Source: Methylobacterium sp. FF17 (lineage in GTDB: Bacteria; Pseudomonadota; Alphaproteobacteria; Rhizobiales; Beijerinckiaceae). Taken from it: a DNA stretch of 64,000 nt. How positions within the stretch are numbered: the stretch's first letter is position 1; the number at the start of each line of letters is the position of its first letter. Both the position numbers and the translations under genes were made by a program. The notes below the pieces were generated by a model. It made no database searches and had not been told where the DNA came from. It worked only from the letters and a program-made list of their open reading frames with translations. The DNA lies in NCBI RefSeq assembly GCF_025813715.1, contig NZ_CP107532.1, positions 1,178,001 to 1,242,000 on the forward strand. The letters are read 5' to 3'. Below, one piece after another: positions 8,034 to 17,575 of the stretch.

Positions 8034-9904
8034 GCGCGCCCCGCCGCGTCTCGCCGGAGGCGCCGGCCCGGCGCGGCTGGTGCCCGAGCCTCGCCCGCCC
8101 GATGCCGACCGGGGACGGGCTGCTCGCGCGCATCCACCCGCCGCTCGGGCGCCTCAGCCCCGCCCAGGCGCGCGCGGTCGCGGACGGCGCCCGCTGCTTC
8201 GGCAACGGGCATGTGGATGTCACGGCGCGGGCCAACCTGCAGGTCCGGGGCGTCACCGAGGCGACCCGCTGCGGCCTCGCCGAAGCCCTCGACGCGGTCG
8301 GCCTCGGCGACGTGCGCGGGGATGGCGGGCCGCAGCGCCTGACCCTGACCACGCCGCTCGCCGGGCTCGAAGCGGACGCGATCCCGGCCCTCGCCGACGC
8401 CATCGAGGCGATCGGACGGGCGATTCCCGGGCTGCCGCCGAAGACGCTGGTCGCCGTCGAGTCGGCCACCCGAGGCCTCGCCCTCGGCGCGTCGGAGGCC
8501 GATCTTCACCTCGTCGCCGGCCCGGACGGCCTCGCCCTGCATCTGGCGGGCGAGACGACGTGGTGGGGAATCCCCGGTGCCGATCCACGGCCGGCGGTGG
8601 ACGCGGCCCTGCGCCTGCTCGCCGCGAGCGGGCAACGCCGGATGCGGGATGTTTCGGCCGAGGCGCGGACGGGCTGCCTGAAGAGTCTGGGCCTACGCCA
8701 CGTGCCGGGTCCCTCGGGGATCTCGACCCTGAGTCCGGGCCTGCTCGCCCTGGGCGGTGGTTCGCCGATCGGGCGTGGGCAGCTCGGGTCCCCTCTCCTG
8801 GAAGGAGAGGGACAGGGTGAGGTGCGTGGCTTCTCCGGAGATGGACCACACCTCACCCCAACCCTCTCCTTCCAGGAGAGGGAGCGCGGTGGTGCTTCAC
8901 GCGCGAACCGGCATGATCCGCACGACGACGTTCTCCCGGAAGGCTCTCGCCGCTCCACCTCTCGAGACACCCGCGGGTCCCCTCTCCTGGCAGGAGAGGG
9001 ACAGGGTGAGGTGCGTGACCTCCCCGGAGACGGACCACACCTCACCCCAGCCCTCTCCTTCCAGGAGAGGGAGCGCGGTGGTGCTTCACGCGCGAACCGG
9101 CATGATCCGCACGACGACGTTCTCATGGAAGGCTCGCGCCGCTCCACCTCTGGAGACACCCGCGGGTCCCCTCTCCTGGAAGGAGAGGGACAGGGTGAGG
9201 TGCGTGACCTCCCCGGAGATGGACCACACCTCGCCCCCGCTCTCTCCTTCCAGGAAAGGGAGTTCCGTCGCGTTTCGGATCTGCCGTCAGATCCTGCCCG
9301 GACCACGATCTCCGGACGACACCGACCGCCGGCGCCGGCGGACGGTCCCCGCGCCCTTCTCGTGGACGCCCCCTTCGGCCGCTGCACGGCCGACGCCCTC
9401 GCGCGCCTCGCCGACGCGGCGGACGCCGCCGGGGCGAACGACCTGCGCCTCTCGCCGACCCGCGGGTTCCTGCTCGTCTGCTCCGACCCCGGAGCCGCCG
9501 AGACCGCGCGAAAGACCCTGGCCGCGGCCGGCTTCCTGACCGAGGCCGACGATCCGCGCGGGGCGGTGGCCGCCTGCCCCGGCGCGCCGGCCTGCGCGTC
9601 CGGCTCGACGCCGACGCTGGCGGATGCCGCCCGCCTCGCGGAGGCGTTCCGGCCGTTCGCCGCGCGAGGCCTGCGCGCCCATGTCTCGGGCTGCGCCAAG
9701 GGCTGTGCCCATCCCGGGGCGGCCGACCTCACCCTCGTGGGGCGGGACGGCCGCTACGACGTGGTGCTGTCCGGGCGACCCGATGCGTTGCCGGCGACGC
9801 GCCTCCCTTTCGAGGCCGCGCTGGAGCGCGTAAGGAGGGCGGATTCGGCACGATCCCTCGCTGAGATCCTCCCAGAACACACGCCAGGACCAGGACCGTC
9901 ATGA
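8030..9904 (+). CDS. cobG: Precorrin-3B synthase CobG, with three in-frame 63-codon repeats
   Basis: Oxygen-dependent ring-contraction enzyme that converts precorrin-3A to precorrin-3B, related to sulfite/nitrite reductases. Cysteines for the 4Fe-4S cluster are C516 and C522 (CPGAPAC) and C555 and C559 (CAKGC). The 624-residue length exceeds the usual roughly 400-460 because residues about 254-411 are a tandem array of a palindromic repeat, two whole 63-residue units and a partial third. The array separates the N-terminal half from the second ferredoxin-like half, which resumes near PRALLVDAPFGRC. No stop or frameshift is introduced. Starts with ATGA-type overlap on cobN and ends overlapping cobH. 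Confidence 0.93.
   Translation: MSAPRRVSPEAPARRGWCPSLARPMPTGDGLLARIHPPLGRLSPAQARAVADGARCFGNGHVDVTARANLQVRGVTEATRCGLAEALDAVGLGDVRGDGGPQRLTLTTPLAGLEADAIPALADAIEAIGRAIPGLPPKTLVAVESATRGLALGASEADLHLVAGPDGLALHLAGETTWWGIPGADPRPAVDAALRLLAASGQRRMRDVSAEARTGCLKSLGLRHVPGPSGISTLSPGLLALGGGSPIGRGQLGSPLLEGEGQGEVRGFSGDGPHLTPTLSFQERERGGASRANRHDPHDDVLPEGSRRSTSRDTRGSPLLAGEGQGEVRDLPGDGPHLTPALSFQERERGGASRANRHDPHDDVLMEGSRRSTSGDTRGSPLLEGEGQGEVRDLPGDGPHLAPALSFQEREFRRVSDLPSDPARTTISGRHRPPAPADGPRALLVDAPFGRCTADALARLADAADAAGANDLRLSPTRGFLLVCSDPGAAETARKTLAAAGFLTEADDPRGAVAACPGAPACASGSTPTLADAARLAEAFRPFAARGLRAHVSGCAKGCAHPGAADLTLVGRDGRYDVVLSGRPDALPATRLPFEAALERVRRADSARSLAEILPEHTPGPGPS
8790..9262 (+). repeat. Tandem array of three palindromic repeats inside cobG, period 189 bp
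   Basis: Palindromes lie at about 8790-8883, 8979-9071 and 9169-9262. They are separated by a conserved spacer of roughly 96 bases, so the unit is 63 codons. The translated unit starts GSPLLEGEGQGEVR, continues GDGPHLTPTLSFQERERGG and ends SRRSTSRDTR. Units differ by only a few residues. Each palindrome pairs a hairpin CCCTCTCCTGGAAGGAGAGGG-like end with its mirror copy about 75 bases on. Same family as the extragenic array at 23.6-24.4 kb, in the opposite orientation. Confidence 0.92.
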
Positions 9905-10533
9905 GTTCCCGCCTCGACTACCTGCGCGACGGAGGGGCGATCTATGCCCGCTCCTTCGCGATGATCCGGGCGGAGGCCGACCTCAGCCGCTTTCACGGCA
10001 CCGCCGAGCGGGTCGTGGTGCGCATGATCCATGCCTGCGGCATGACGGACCTGCCCCGCGACGTGGAGGCCTCGGAGGATTTCGCCGCCGCCGGCGAGGC
10101 CGCCCTGAAGGCGGGCGCGCCGATCCTGTGCGATGTCCGCATGGTGGCCGACGGCGTCACCCGGGCGCGCCTGCCCGCCGACAACCGGGTGATCTGCACC
10201 CTCAGCGACCCGCGCGTGCCCGGGATGGCCGGGGCCATGGGCACCACCCGCTCGGCCGCCGCCATGGAATTGTGGCGCGAGCACCTGCCCGGCAGCGTGG
10301 TCGCGGTCGGCAACGCCCCCACCTCCCTGTTCCGGCTCCTCGAGCTGCTGGACGAAGGCGTGCCGCCCCCGGCCGCCGTGATCGGCATCCCCGTGGGCTT
10401 CGTCGGCGCCGCCGAATCGAAGGAGGCCCTCGCCCGCGACGGCCGGGTGCCCTTCATCGTGGTGCACGGACGGCGCGGCGGCAGCGCCATGACGGCGGCG
10501 GCGATCAACGCGCTCGCCCAAGAGATCGAGTGA
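9901..10533 (+). CDS. cobH: Precorrin-8X methylmutase
   Basis: Moves the C-11 methyl group to C-12 to make hydrogenobyrinic acid. The 210-residue length is typical. The acid-base histidine is expected at H44 in RMIHACGM, and the family segments LCDVRMVADGV and NAPTSLFRLLELLDEG are present. The ATG overlaps the cobG stop (ATGA) and the stop overlaps the cobI start. Confidence 0.97.
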   Translation: MSSRLDYLRDGGAIYARSFAMIRAEADLSRFHGTAERVVVRMIHACGMTDLPRDVEASEDFAAAGEAALKAGAPILCDVRMVADGVTRARLPADNRVICTLSDPRVPGMAGAMGTTRSAAAMELWREHLPGSVVAVGNAPTSLFRLLELLDEGVPPPAAVIGIPVGFVGAAESKEALARDGRVPFIVVHGRRGGSAMTAAAINALAQEIE

Positions 10534-11324
10534 TGGAATCCGGCGAGCGGCTTCCCCCCGGGCCGGCGGAGCGCACCGACGCGCCCCGCGCGGTGACCAC
10601 CGGCACCCTGTACGGCGTCGGCATGGGGCCGGGCGAACCGGACTACCTCACCGTCCGCGCCATGCGGGTGCTGGAGCGCGCCCCCGTGCTCGTGCATTTC
10701 TGCAAGAAGGGCCGGCGCGGCAACGCCCGCACCATCGCGGACGCGGTGCTGGCGCCCGAGCCCGCGCGCGAACACCCGCTGGTCTATCCCTACACCACCG
10801 AGCTGCACCCCGAGCATCCCGACTACGTCGCGGCGCTGGCCGCCTTCTACGACGACGCGGCGGGGCACCTCGCCGACCACCTCGGCGCGGGGCGCGACGT
10901 CGCCATCCTGTCGGAGGGCGACCCGTTCTTCTACGGCTCGTTCATGCACCTGTGGCGGCGCCTCAAGGACCGCTTCCCCGTGGAGGTGGTGCCCGGCGTC
11001 ACCGGCATGTCCGGCTGCTGGACCCGGGCCGGCACCCCGATCACCTGGGGCGACGACGTGCTCACCGTGCTGCCCGCCACCCTGCCCCAGGCCGACCTCG
11101 CGCAGCGCCTCGCCCGCACCGACGCGGCCGTGATCATGAAGCTGGGGCGCCACCTGCCCAAGGTCCGCGCGGCGCTGGCGGAAGCCGGCGTGCTGGAGCG
11201 CGCCGTCTACGTGGAGCGCGGCACCATGGCGGGCGAGCGGGTGATCCCGCTCATCGACAAGCCCGACGACGTGGCGCCCTACTTCTCCATGGTGCTCCTG
11301 CCCGGCGAGGGGCGCCGGCCGTGA
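10533..11324 (+). CDS. cobI: Precorrin-2 C20-methyltransferase
   Basis: SAM-dependent methylation of precorrin-2 at C-20 giving precorrin-3A. The 263-residue protein shows the tetrapyrrole methylase N-terminal loop GVGMGPGEPDYLTVRA (about 24-39), the EGDPFFYGSF motif and a VPGVTGMSGC segment. It has a short non-conserved N-terminal tail of about 20 residues. The start overlaps the cobH stop by three bases and the stop overlaps the GTG of cobJ. Confidence 0.96.
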   Translation: MESGERLPPGPAERTDAPRAVTTGTLYGVGMGPGEPDYLTVRAMRVLERAPVLVHFCKKGRRGNARTIADAVLAPEPAREHPLVYPYTTELHPEHPDYVAALAAFYDDAAGHLADHLGAGRDVAILSEGDPFFYGSFMHLWRRLKDRFPVEVVPGVTGMSGCWTRAGTPITWGDDVLTVLPATLPQADLAQRLARTDAAVIMKLGRHLPKVRAALAEAGVLERAVYVERGTMAGERVIPLIDKPDDVAPYFSMVLLPGEGRRP

Positions 11325-12079
11325 CCGGGTCGCTCACGGTCATCGGCCTGGGGCCGGGCGACCCGCGCCTGCTCACCGGCGCGGCGGAGGACGCCCTCGC
11401 CCGCGCGCAGGACCTGATCGGCTACATCCCCTACGTCGCCCGCGTGCCCGAGCGGCCGGGGCTGATCCGCCACGCCAGCGACAACCGGGTCGAAGTGGAC
11501 CGGGCCCGCCACGCCCTCGAGCTCGCGGCCTCCGGCCGGCACGTGGCGGTGGTGTCGGGGGGCGATCCCGGCGTCTTCGCCATGGCGGCGGCGGTGTTCG
11601 AGGCGGTGGAGGCCGGCGACCCGGCCTGGGCGCACCTGCCCATCACCGTCGAGCCCGGCATCACCGCCATGCTGGCCGCCGCCGCCCGCCTCGGCGCGCC
11701 GCTCGGGGGCGACTTCTGCGCGATGTCGCTCTCGGACAACCTCAAGCCGTGGGAGGTCATCACGGCCCGGCTGGAGGCGGTGCTGCGGGCGGATTTCGTG
11801 GTCTCGCTCTACAATCCGATTTCCTCGGCACGCCCCTGGCAGCTCGGCCGGGCGCTCGAACTCGCGGCCGGAATCCGGCGCGGCGACACCCCCGTGATCT
11901 TCGCCCGCGCGGTCTCGCGCCCCGACGAGGCGATCCGGGTGCTCACCCTCGACGAGGCGCGCGCCACCACCGCCGACATGGCCACCGTGGTCATCATCGG
12001 CGCCTCGGCGACGCGCCTCATCCCGCGCGGCGAGGCGACGCCCTTCGTCTACACGCCCCGCAGCGTGCCGGCGGCGTGA
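11321..12079 (+). CDS. cobJ: Precorrin-3B C17-methyltransferase
   Basis: Methylates C-17 during ring contraction, giving precorrin-4. With the GTG at 11321 (overlapping the cobI TGA as GTGA) the protein has 252 residues. Motifs are GLGPGDPRLLT near the start, VVSGGDPGVFAMAA, and the CobJ-typical VSLYNPISSARPWQL. It is the last gene of the first plus-strand block; a GC-only hairpin follows at 12080-12095, before the convergent cobK. Confidence 0.96.
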   Translation: MTGSLTVIGLGPGDPRLLTGAAEDALARAQDLIGYIPYVARVPERPGLIRHASDNRVEVDRARHALELAASGRHVAVVSGGDPGVFAMAAAVFEAVEAGDPAWAHLPITVEPGITAMLAAAARLGAPLGGDFCAMSLSDNLKPWEVITARLEAVLRADFVVSLYNPISSARPWQLGRALELAAGIRRGDTPVIFARAVSRPDEAIRVLTLDEARATTADMATVVIIGASATRLIPRGEATPFVYTPRSVPAA

Positions 12080-12095
12080 GGGGCGCGGCCGCCCC
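12080..12095. terminator. GC hairpin between convergent cobJ and cobK
   Basis: GGGGCG, loop CGGC, CGCCCC forms a perfect six-pair stem right after the cobJ stop. No T tract follows on either strand, so it is at best a weak or factor-assisted terminator. Confidence 0.35.
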
Positions 12096-12111
12096 GACCC
12101 GCCCCGCAGGG

Positions 12112-12858
12112 TCAGCGGCCCTCGGGTCGGAGCGCCACGATCCGGGCGAGGGCCGCCGCCGCGTCCGGCACACTCGGCACTGCGGGCTTCTCCGGGCGGG
12201 ACACCATCACCACCGGCAGCCCGAGCGCCCGCGCGGCGGCGATCTTGCCGTAGGTGGCGCCGCCCCCGGAATTCTTGCTGACCAGGATGTCGATGCCGCG
12301 CGCCACCAGGAACGCCGCCTCGGCGGCGTCGTCGAAGGGCCCCCGCGCCCGGATCGCGGTGAAGCGCGGCACGGCGAGCGCCAGGTCCTCGATGGCCCGC
12401 GCCACGTAGTCGTGCTGCGGGGCGGCGGCGAAGGCCGCGACCTCCTGCCGGCCGACCGTGAGGAAGACCCGGCGGGGGACGGGCCCGAGCGCCGCCGCCG
12501 CCGCCGCCATGTCGGGGACGCCGATCCAGCGGTCGCCGGCCTCCGGCGTCCAGGCGGGGCGGCGGATCGCCAGGAGGGGAACGCCGGTCAGGGCGCAGGC
12601 CCGCGCCGCGTTGGCGCCGATGCGCGCCGCGAAGGGATGCGTCGCGTCGACGACGAGGTTCGTGCCCTCCCGCGCGATCCAGGCCGCCAGACCCTCGGGC
12701 CCGCCGAACCCGCCGGTCCGGACCGGGACGGGCTCCGCCTTCGGCTGGCTGGTGCGGCCGGCGAGCGACAGGGTCGGGGCGAAGCCCGCGTCCAGCGCCA
12801 GCAACCCGCGCACCAGCGCGCTCGCCTCGCCGGTGCCCCCCAGGATCAGGATCCGCAT
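12112..12858 (-). CDS. cobK: Precorrin-6A reductase
   Basis: Reduces precorrin-6A to precorrin-6B (dihydro-precorrin-6A) with NADPH. The 248-residue protein begins with ILILGGTGEASAL and carries VDATHPFAARIGANAARAC and VSKNSGGGATYGKI, all CobK signatures. It is inverted relative to the rest of the cluster: it converges on cobJ, and its ATG lies only 29 bp from that of the divergent cobL. A promoter for cobL must therefore overlap the cobK start region, unless readthrough from cobJ supplies it. Confidence 0.96.
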   Translation of the reverse strand: MRILILGGTGEASALVRGLLALDAGFAPTLSLAGRTSQPKAEPVPVRTGGFGGPEGLAAWIAREGTNLVVDATHPFAARIGANAARACALTGVPLLAIRRPAWTPEAGDRWIGVPDMAAAAAALGPVPRRVFLTVGRQEVAAFAAAPQHDYVARAIEDLALAVPRFTAIRARGPFDDAAEAAFLVARGIDILVSKNSGGGATYGKIAAARALGLPVVMVSRPEKPAVPSVPDAAAALARIVALRPEGR

Positions 12859-12887
12859 GCCGCCCTCACTCGCTGGCGCCCTTCTCC

Positions 12888-14126
12888 ATGAGCGTTGAGT
12901 CGGAGTCCACGCCCTGGCTCACCATCGTGGGCATCGGCGAGGACGGCCGCGCGGGCCTGAGCCCCGCCGCCGCCGCCGCCCTCGACGGGGCGTCCCGCGT
13001 CTATGGCGGGCGCCGCCACCTCGCCCTGGCCGCGCCCCTGGGCGCCGAGACGCGGGTCTGGCCGAGCCCGATCGCGGACGCCTATCCGGACCTGCTGGCG
13101 CGGCGCGGGACACCGACCTGCATCCTCGCCACGGGAGACCCGTTCCACTACGGCATCGGCGCCGAGATCGCCCGGCTCGTCCCGGCCGGGGAGATGCGGG
13201 TGTTCCCCCATGCCTCCGCCTTCAGCCTCGCCTGCGCCCGCCTCGGCTGGCCCCTGGCCGAGACCGCCTGCCTGACCCTGCACGGGCGCAGCCTGCCCCG
13301 CCTGATCCCCCATCTCCAGCCCGGGGGCCGCCTCCTCGTCCTGTCCTGGGACGGGTCGACGCCGGGGCGGGTCGCCGAACTCCTGCGCGCGCGGGGCCTC
13401 GGGGCCTCGCGCCTCACCGTGCTGGAGGCCATGGGCGGCCCGCGCGAGCGCCGCCGCAGCGCGACGGCCGACGATTTCGGCCGGGGCGACGTCGATCCCG
13501 GCGACATCGACCCGCTGAACACCCTCGGCATCGCGGTCGCCGACGCGCCCGAGGCCGAGATCGTCCCCCTGAGCCCCGGCCTCGAGGACGCCTGGTTCGA
13601 GAATGACGGGCAGCTCACCAAGGCCGACATCCGCGCCGTGACCCTCGCCGCCCTGCGCCCGCGCGGCGGCCAGGTGCTGTGGGACGTCGGGGCGGGGGCG
13701 GGCTCCATCTCCATCGAGTGGATGCTGCGCCACCCGAGCCTGCGCGCCGTCGCGGTCGAGGCGAATCCGGGCCGCGCCGCCCGCATCGCCCGCAACGCGG
13801 AGCGCCTCGGCGTGCCGGACCTGCGGGTGGTCGAGGGGCCGGCGCCGCAGGCCCTGGCGGGCCTCCCCTCCCCCGACGCCGTCTTCATCGGCGGCGGGAT
13901 CACCCGGCCGGGGCTGCTCGACGCGGCGCTGACGGCCCTGCGCCCCGGCGGGCGGCTGGTCGCCAACGTGGTGACCCTGGAGGGCGAGGCGGTGCTGCTC
14001 GGGGCCTTCGCGCAGCGGGGCGGCAGCCTCAAGCGCCTCGGCGTGGCCCATGCCGACCCGGTCGGCCCCCTCCATGGCTGGCGCGCCGCGATGCCGGTGA
14101 CGCAATGGGCCTGGGTCAAGCGATGA
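12888..14126 (+). CDS. cobL: Precorrin-6Y C5,15-methyltransferase (decarboxylating)
   Basis: Bifunctional enzyme that methylates C-5 and C-15 and decarboxylates the C-12 acetate chain. The 412-residue protein fuses a CbiE-like tetrapyrrole methylase (residues about 8-215, with GIGEDGRAGLS and ATGDPFHYGIG) to a CbiT-like Rossmann methyltransferase whose SAM loop is DVGAGAGS at 266-273. First gene of the second block cobL-cobE-cobM-cobB. The TGA overlaps the cobE ATG. Confidence 0.96.
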   Translation: MSVESESTPWLTIVGIGEDGRAGLSPAAAAALDGASRVYGGRRHLALAAPLGAETRVWPSPIADAYPDLLARRGTPTCILATGDPFHYGIGAEIARLVPAGEMRVFPHASAFSLACARLGWPLAETACLTLHGRSLPRLIPHLQPGGRLLVLSWDGSTPGRVAELLRARGLGASRLTVLEAMGGPRERRRSATADDFGRGDVDPGDIDPLNTLGIAVADAPEAEIVPLSPGLEDAWFENDGQLTKADIRAVTLAALRPRGGQVLWDVGAGAGSISIEWMLRHPSLRAVAVEANPGRAARIARNAERLGVPDLRVVEGPAPQALAGLPSPDAVFIGGGITRPGLLDAALTALRPGGRLVANVVTLEGEAVLLGAFAQRGGSLKRLGVAHADPVGPLHGWRAAMPVTQWAWVKR

Positions 14127-14536
14127 GCACCGCCCCCGACATCGTCGCCGGGCTCGGGTTCCGCCACGCGACCCCGGCGGCGGAAATCGTCGCCCTGGTG
14201 GAGCGCGCCTTCCGCGAGGCGGCCCTGCCGCTCGCGCGCCTGCGCCACCTGGCCACCGCCGCCGACCGGGCCGGCGAGCCCGCGATCCGCGCGGCCGCCG
14301 CGCAGTTCGGCCGCGCCCTGGTCCCGGTCCCGCCCGAGGCCCTGGAGGCGGCGGATGAGGGGGTGGTCACCCGCTCCGCGCGGATCGTCGCCGCCCGCGG
14401 GGTCGGCTCGGTGGCCGAGGCGGCGGCGCTGGCCGCCGCCGGCCCGGGTGCGACCCTGCGGACCCCCCGAATCGCCAGCGCCGGGGCGACCTGCGCCCTT
14501 GCGCTTCGCGCGCAATCCGTCACGCAGGCGCCATGA
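14123..14536 (+). CDS. cobE: CobE, cobalamin biosynthesis protein (CbiG C-terminal-like)
   Basis: A 137-residue protein homologous to the C-terminal domain of CbiG; its exact role in the aerobic pathway is not settled. Visible features are the opening [16 protein letters not shown] and the segment [24 protein letters not shown] with the family motif for a bound ligand. It overlaps cobL (ATGA) upstream and cobM downstream, so translation is coupled. Confidence 0.9.
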   Translation: MSTAPDIVAGLGFRHATPAAEIVALVERAFREAALPLARLRHLATAADRAGEPAIRAAAAQFGRALVPVPPEALEAADEGVVTRSARIVAARGVGSVAEAAALAAAGPGATLRTPRIASAGATCALALRAQSVTQAP

Positions 14537-15330
14537 CCGTTCACTTCATCGGCGCCGGCCCGGGTGCCGCCGACCTCATCACGGTGCGCGGGCGCGACCT
14601 CATCGCCCGCTGCCCCGTCTGCCTGCATGCGGGCTCCCTGGTGGCGCCCGAGATCCTGGGCTGGTGCCCACCGGGCGCCCGCATCGTCGATACCGCGCCC
14701 CTCGACCTCGACGCCATCGTCGCCGAATGCGCCGCCGCCCACGCAGCCGGGCAGGAGGTCGCCCGCCTGCATTCGGGCGACCTCTCGATCTGGAGCGCGC
14801 TGGCCGAGCAGACCCGCCGGCTGACCGAGGCCGGCATTCCCTTCACGGTGACGCCGGGCGTGCCGTCCTTCGCCGCCGCCGCCGCCCTCCTGCGGCGCGA
14901 ACTCACGGTGCCGGGCCTCGCGCAATCCGTCGTCCTCACCCGCACCACGGGCCGCGCCAGCGCCATGCCGGAGCGCGAGACCCTGGCCGCCTTCGCGGCC
15001 ACGGGGGCGACCCTGGCGCTGCATCTCTCGATCCACGTCATCGACGCGGTGGTGGCCGAGCTGACGCCGTTCTACGGGGCGGAGTGCCCGGCGGCGGTGG
15101 TGTTCCGCGCCACCTGGCCCGACGAGCGCGTGCTCACCGGAACGCTGGCGACCATCGCCGGCGAGGTCGCGCGCGCCGGGCTGGAGCGCACCGCCCTGAT
15201 CCTGGTCGGCCCCGCCCTGGACCCGTCGGGGTTTCGCGAGAGCGCCCTCTATTCGACCGACTACGACCGGCGCTTCCGCCCGACCCGCGAGACCGTTCTG
15301 GCCGCGCGCGCGGACAGAGACCGGCGTTGA
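14533..15330 (+). CDS. cobM: Precorrin-4 C11-methyltransferase
   Basis: Methylates precorrin-4 at C-11, giving precorrin-5. The 265-residue protein has the methylase loop [16 protein letters not shown] at the N-terminus, then [15 protein letters not shown] and [13 protein letters not shown], all typical of CobM/CbiF. Overlaps cobE by four bases and the TTG start of cobB by four (TTGA). Confidence 0.97.
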   Translation: MTVHFIGAGPGAADLITVRGRDLIARCPVCLHAGSLVAPEILGWCPPGARIVDTAPLDLDAIVAECAAAHAAGQEVARLHSGDLSIWSALAEQTRRLTEAGIPFTVTPGVPSFAAAAALLRRELTVPGLAQSVVLTRTTGRASAMPERETLAAFAATGATLALHLSIHVIDAVVAELTPFYGAECPAAVVFRATWPDERVLTGTLATIAGEVARAGLERTALILVGPALDPSGFRESALYSTDYDRRFRPTRETVLAARADRDRR

Positions 15331-16637
15331 GCGTCCCCGGCCTCCTCGTCGCCGCGCCCCGGTCGAGTTCCGGCAAGACCACGGTGACGCTGGCCCTGAT
15401 GCGGGCGCTCAGCCGGCGCGGCCTCGCCGTGCGCGGCGCCAAGTGCGGGCCGGACTACATCGATCCGGCCTTCCACTGGGCGGCCACAGGCCATCCGAGC
15501 TTCAACCTCGACAGCTTCGCGATGCCGGAGGCCATGCTCGACGCGGTGGCGGCGCGGGCCGCCGTCGGGGCCGACCTCGTGGTGGCGGAGGGCTCCATGG
15601 GGCTGTTCGACGGCATCGTCGCCTCGGAAGGCCGCACGGGCGCCAACGCCGACATCGCGGCCCGCTACGGCTGGCCGGTGATCCTCGTCCTCGACGTCTC
15701 CGGCGCGGCGCAATCCGCCGCCGCCCTCGCGCTGGGCTGCCGGGCCTACGACCCCCGCATCCGCATCGCCGGCGTCATCCTCAACAAGGTCGCGAGCCCC
15801 CGCCACCGCCGCCTGGTGGAGGCGGGCCTGAGCCGCATCGGCATGCCGGTGCTCGGCGCCCTGATGCGCGACGCCAGCCTCGTCCTGCCCGAGCGCCATC
15901 TCGGCCTCGTCCAGGCGCGGGAGACCGGCGACCTCGAGGCCCGCCTCGACCGGCTGGCGGACCTCGCCGAGGCGGGGCTCGACCTCGACGCGATCCGGGC
16001 CGCCGCCGCCGGGGCCGCGCCGCCCCCCGGCGCGGGCATCCTGCCCCGGCCGCCGGGCCAGCGCATCGCCATCGCGTCGGATGAGGCCTTCTCGTTCCTC
16101 TACCCGCACATGGCGGCGGGCTGGCGGGCGGCGGGCGCCGAACTCGTCCCGTTCTCGCCGCTGGCCGACGAGGCCCCGCCGGCCGGATGCGACGCCTGCT
16201 GGCTGCCCGGCGGCTACCCCGAACTGCATGCGGGGCGCCTCGCGCAGGCGCAGCGGTTCCTCGGTGGCCTGCGGGCTTTCGCGGCGACCGGGCCGGTGCA
16301 CGGCGAGTGCGGCGGCTACATGGTGCTGGGCGAGAGCCTGGAGGACGCCGCCGGGGAGACCCACGCCATGGCGGGCCTGCTGCCCGTGGCGACCTCCTAC
16401 AAGGCGCGCCGCCTGCACCTCGGCTACCGGGTCGCGACCCTCATCGCCGACGGCCCCCTCGGCCGGGCCGGGGATCGCCTCGTCGGGCACGAGTTCCACT
16501 ATGCCAGCGAGCGGAGCGACGCGCCGACGCCGGAGACCGCCCTCGCCGCCGTCACCGACGCGGAGGGCGTCGCCCTCGGACTCGCCGGCCACCGCCGGGA
16601 CCGGACCACGGGGAGCTTCTTCCACCTCATCGGCTGA
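15327..16637 (+). CDS. cobB: Cobyrinic (hydrogenobyrinic) acid a,c-diamide synthase
   Basis: Glutamine-dependent amidation of the a and c side chains of hydrogenobyrinic acid. The 436-residue protein has an N-terminal ATP domain with loop SSSGKTT (13-19) and a class-I glutaminase domain with nucleophile C328 in [11 protein letters not shown]. The TTG at 15327 overlaps the cobM stop and places the first strand (LLVAAPRSS) where the family expects it. No ATG nearby fits, and the frame upstream only covers cobM. Last gene of the block. Confidence 0.95.
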   Translation: MSVPGLLVAAPRSSSGKTTVTLALMRALSRRGLAVRGAKCGPDYIDPAFHWAATGHPSFNLDSFAMPEAMLDAVAARAAVGADLVVAEGSMGLFDGIVASEGRTGANADIAARYGWPVILVLDVSGAAQSAAALALGCRAYDPRIRIAGVILNKVASPRHRRLVEAGLSRIGMPVLGALMRDASLVLPERHLGLVQARETGDLEARLDRLADLAEAGLDLDAIRAAAAGAAPPPGAGILPRPPGQRIAIASDEAFSFLYPHMAAGWRAAGAELVPFSPLADEAPPAGCDACWLPGGYPELHAGRLAQAQRFLGGLRAFAATGPVHGECGGYMVLGESLEDAAGETHAMAGLLPVATSYKARRLHLGYRVATLIADGPLGRAGDRLVGHEFHYASERSDAPTPETALAAVTDAEGVALGLAGHRRDRTTGSFFHLIG

Positions 16638-16789
16638 CGGCGCGACCGCCGGGTTTTCCGGAGGCTCGTACCGGATCCCGTTGACGGCTTGAGGGCCCCT
16701 CCCGAGGCCCCATGGGTTCCCTCTGCTTCCAGGCAGGGCGATCAGGTTGTCTGCCCCGGGCGCGGTGGTGACGGCTGGCGCTATCCGGC

Positions 16790-17575
16790 GTTCGAACCAC
16801 GACGGCGTCCCCTCCCCCTTGCGGGGAGGGTCAGGGTGGGGGTGCCGGCACGCCGGTTCTGAGTTTCCGCGAACCGGATCGCCAGGAGTGCTTCAGCTTC
16901 CGAAGTAAGGCGCCGGCACCCCCACCTCCGGCTCCTCCCCGCAAGGGGGAGGAGAGCGGTGCTGGACCTTTGTAGGCTTGCGCTCGTGCGATCGGTTTCC
17001 CTGCCCCGAAGGCGGACGTGAAGGCCGGCGAGATCCGGCGTTCGAACCGCAACGGCCTCCCCTCCCCCTTGCGGGGAGGGTCAGGGTGGGGGTGCCGGCA
17101 CGCCGCTCCTGAGTTCCCGCAACCCGGATCGTCAAGAGCGCGCTAGCCTTCGAAGCGAGGCGCCGGCACCCCCACCTCCGGCTCCTCCCCGCAAGGGGGA
17201 GGAGAGCGGTGCCAGGTCGATGCAGATTAACGCTCGTGCTATCGGCCTCTTCTGCCCGAGCACAGTGGTGAGGGCCGGCGAGATCCGGCGTTCGAACCGC
17301 AACGGCCTCCCCTCCCCCTTGCGGGGAGGGTCAGGGTGGGGGTGCCGGCACGCCGCTCCTGAGGTCCCGCAAACCGGATCGCCAAAAGCGCCTCAACGTC
17401 CGAAGTAAGGCGCCGGCACCCCCACCTCCGGCTCCTCCCCGCAAGGGGGAGGAGAGCGGCGGTCGACGGACTCGGGTTCGTACTGGGGCGATCAGTCTTT
17501 TCTGCCCGAGCGGGGACCTGAAAGCTGGCGAGATCCAGCGTTCGAAACGCAACGGCCTCCCCCTTGCGGCAGGTC
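16790..17575. repeat. Tandem array, 250-bp period, each unit with two C/G-rich hairpins
   Basis: Three full units and the start of a fourth. The mark CCTCCCCCTTGCGGGGAGGG recurs at 16811, 17061 and 17311, exactly 250 bases apart; the mirror mark CTCCTCCCCGCAAGGGGGAG recurs about 120 bases later in each unit. The unit also contains GTTCGAAC and a 90-base core. The fourth unit (from about 17521) is truncated after AACGGCCTCC. No reading frame is conserved; it lies between cobB and the XRE gene. Paired inverted hairpins are typical of REP/BIME-like elements. Confidence 0.9.

Noticed and set aside
17028..17060. tRNA-like T-arm (GTTCGAAC) in the 250-bp units
   Set aside because: No acceptor stem, anticodon arm or CCA-compatible end can be folded around it; it is a palindrome within the repeat.
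16790..17575. CRISPR array
   Set aside because: Repeats are 250 bp with internal hairpins and conserved intervening sequence; no short direct repeats with unique spacers and no cas genes.
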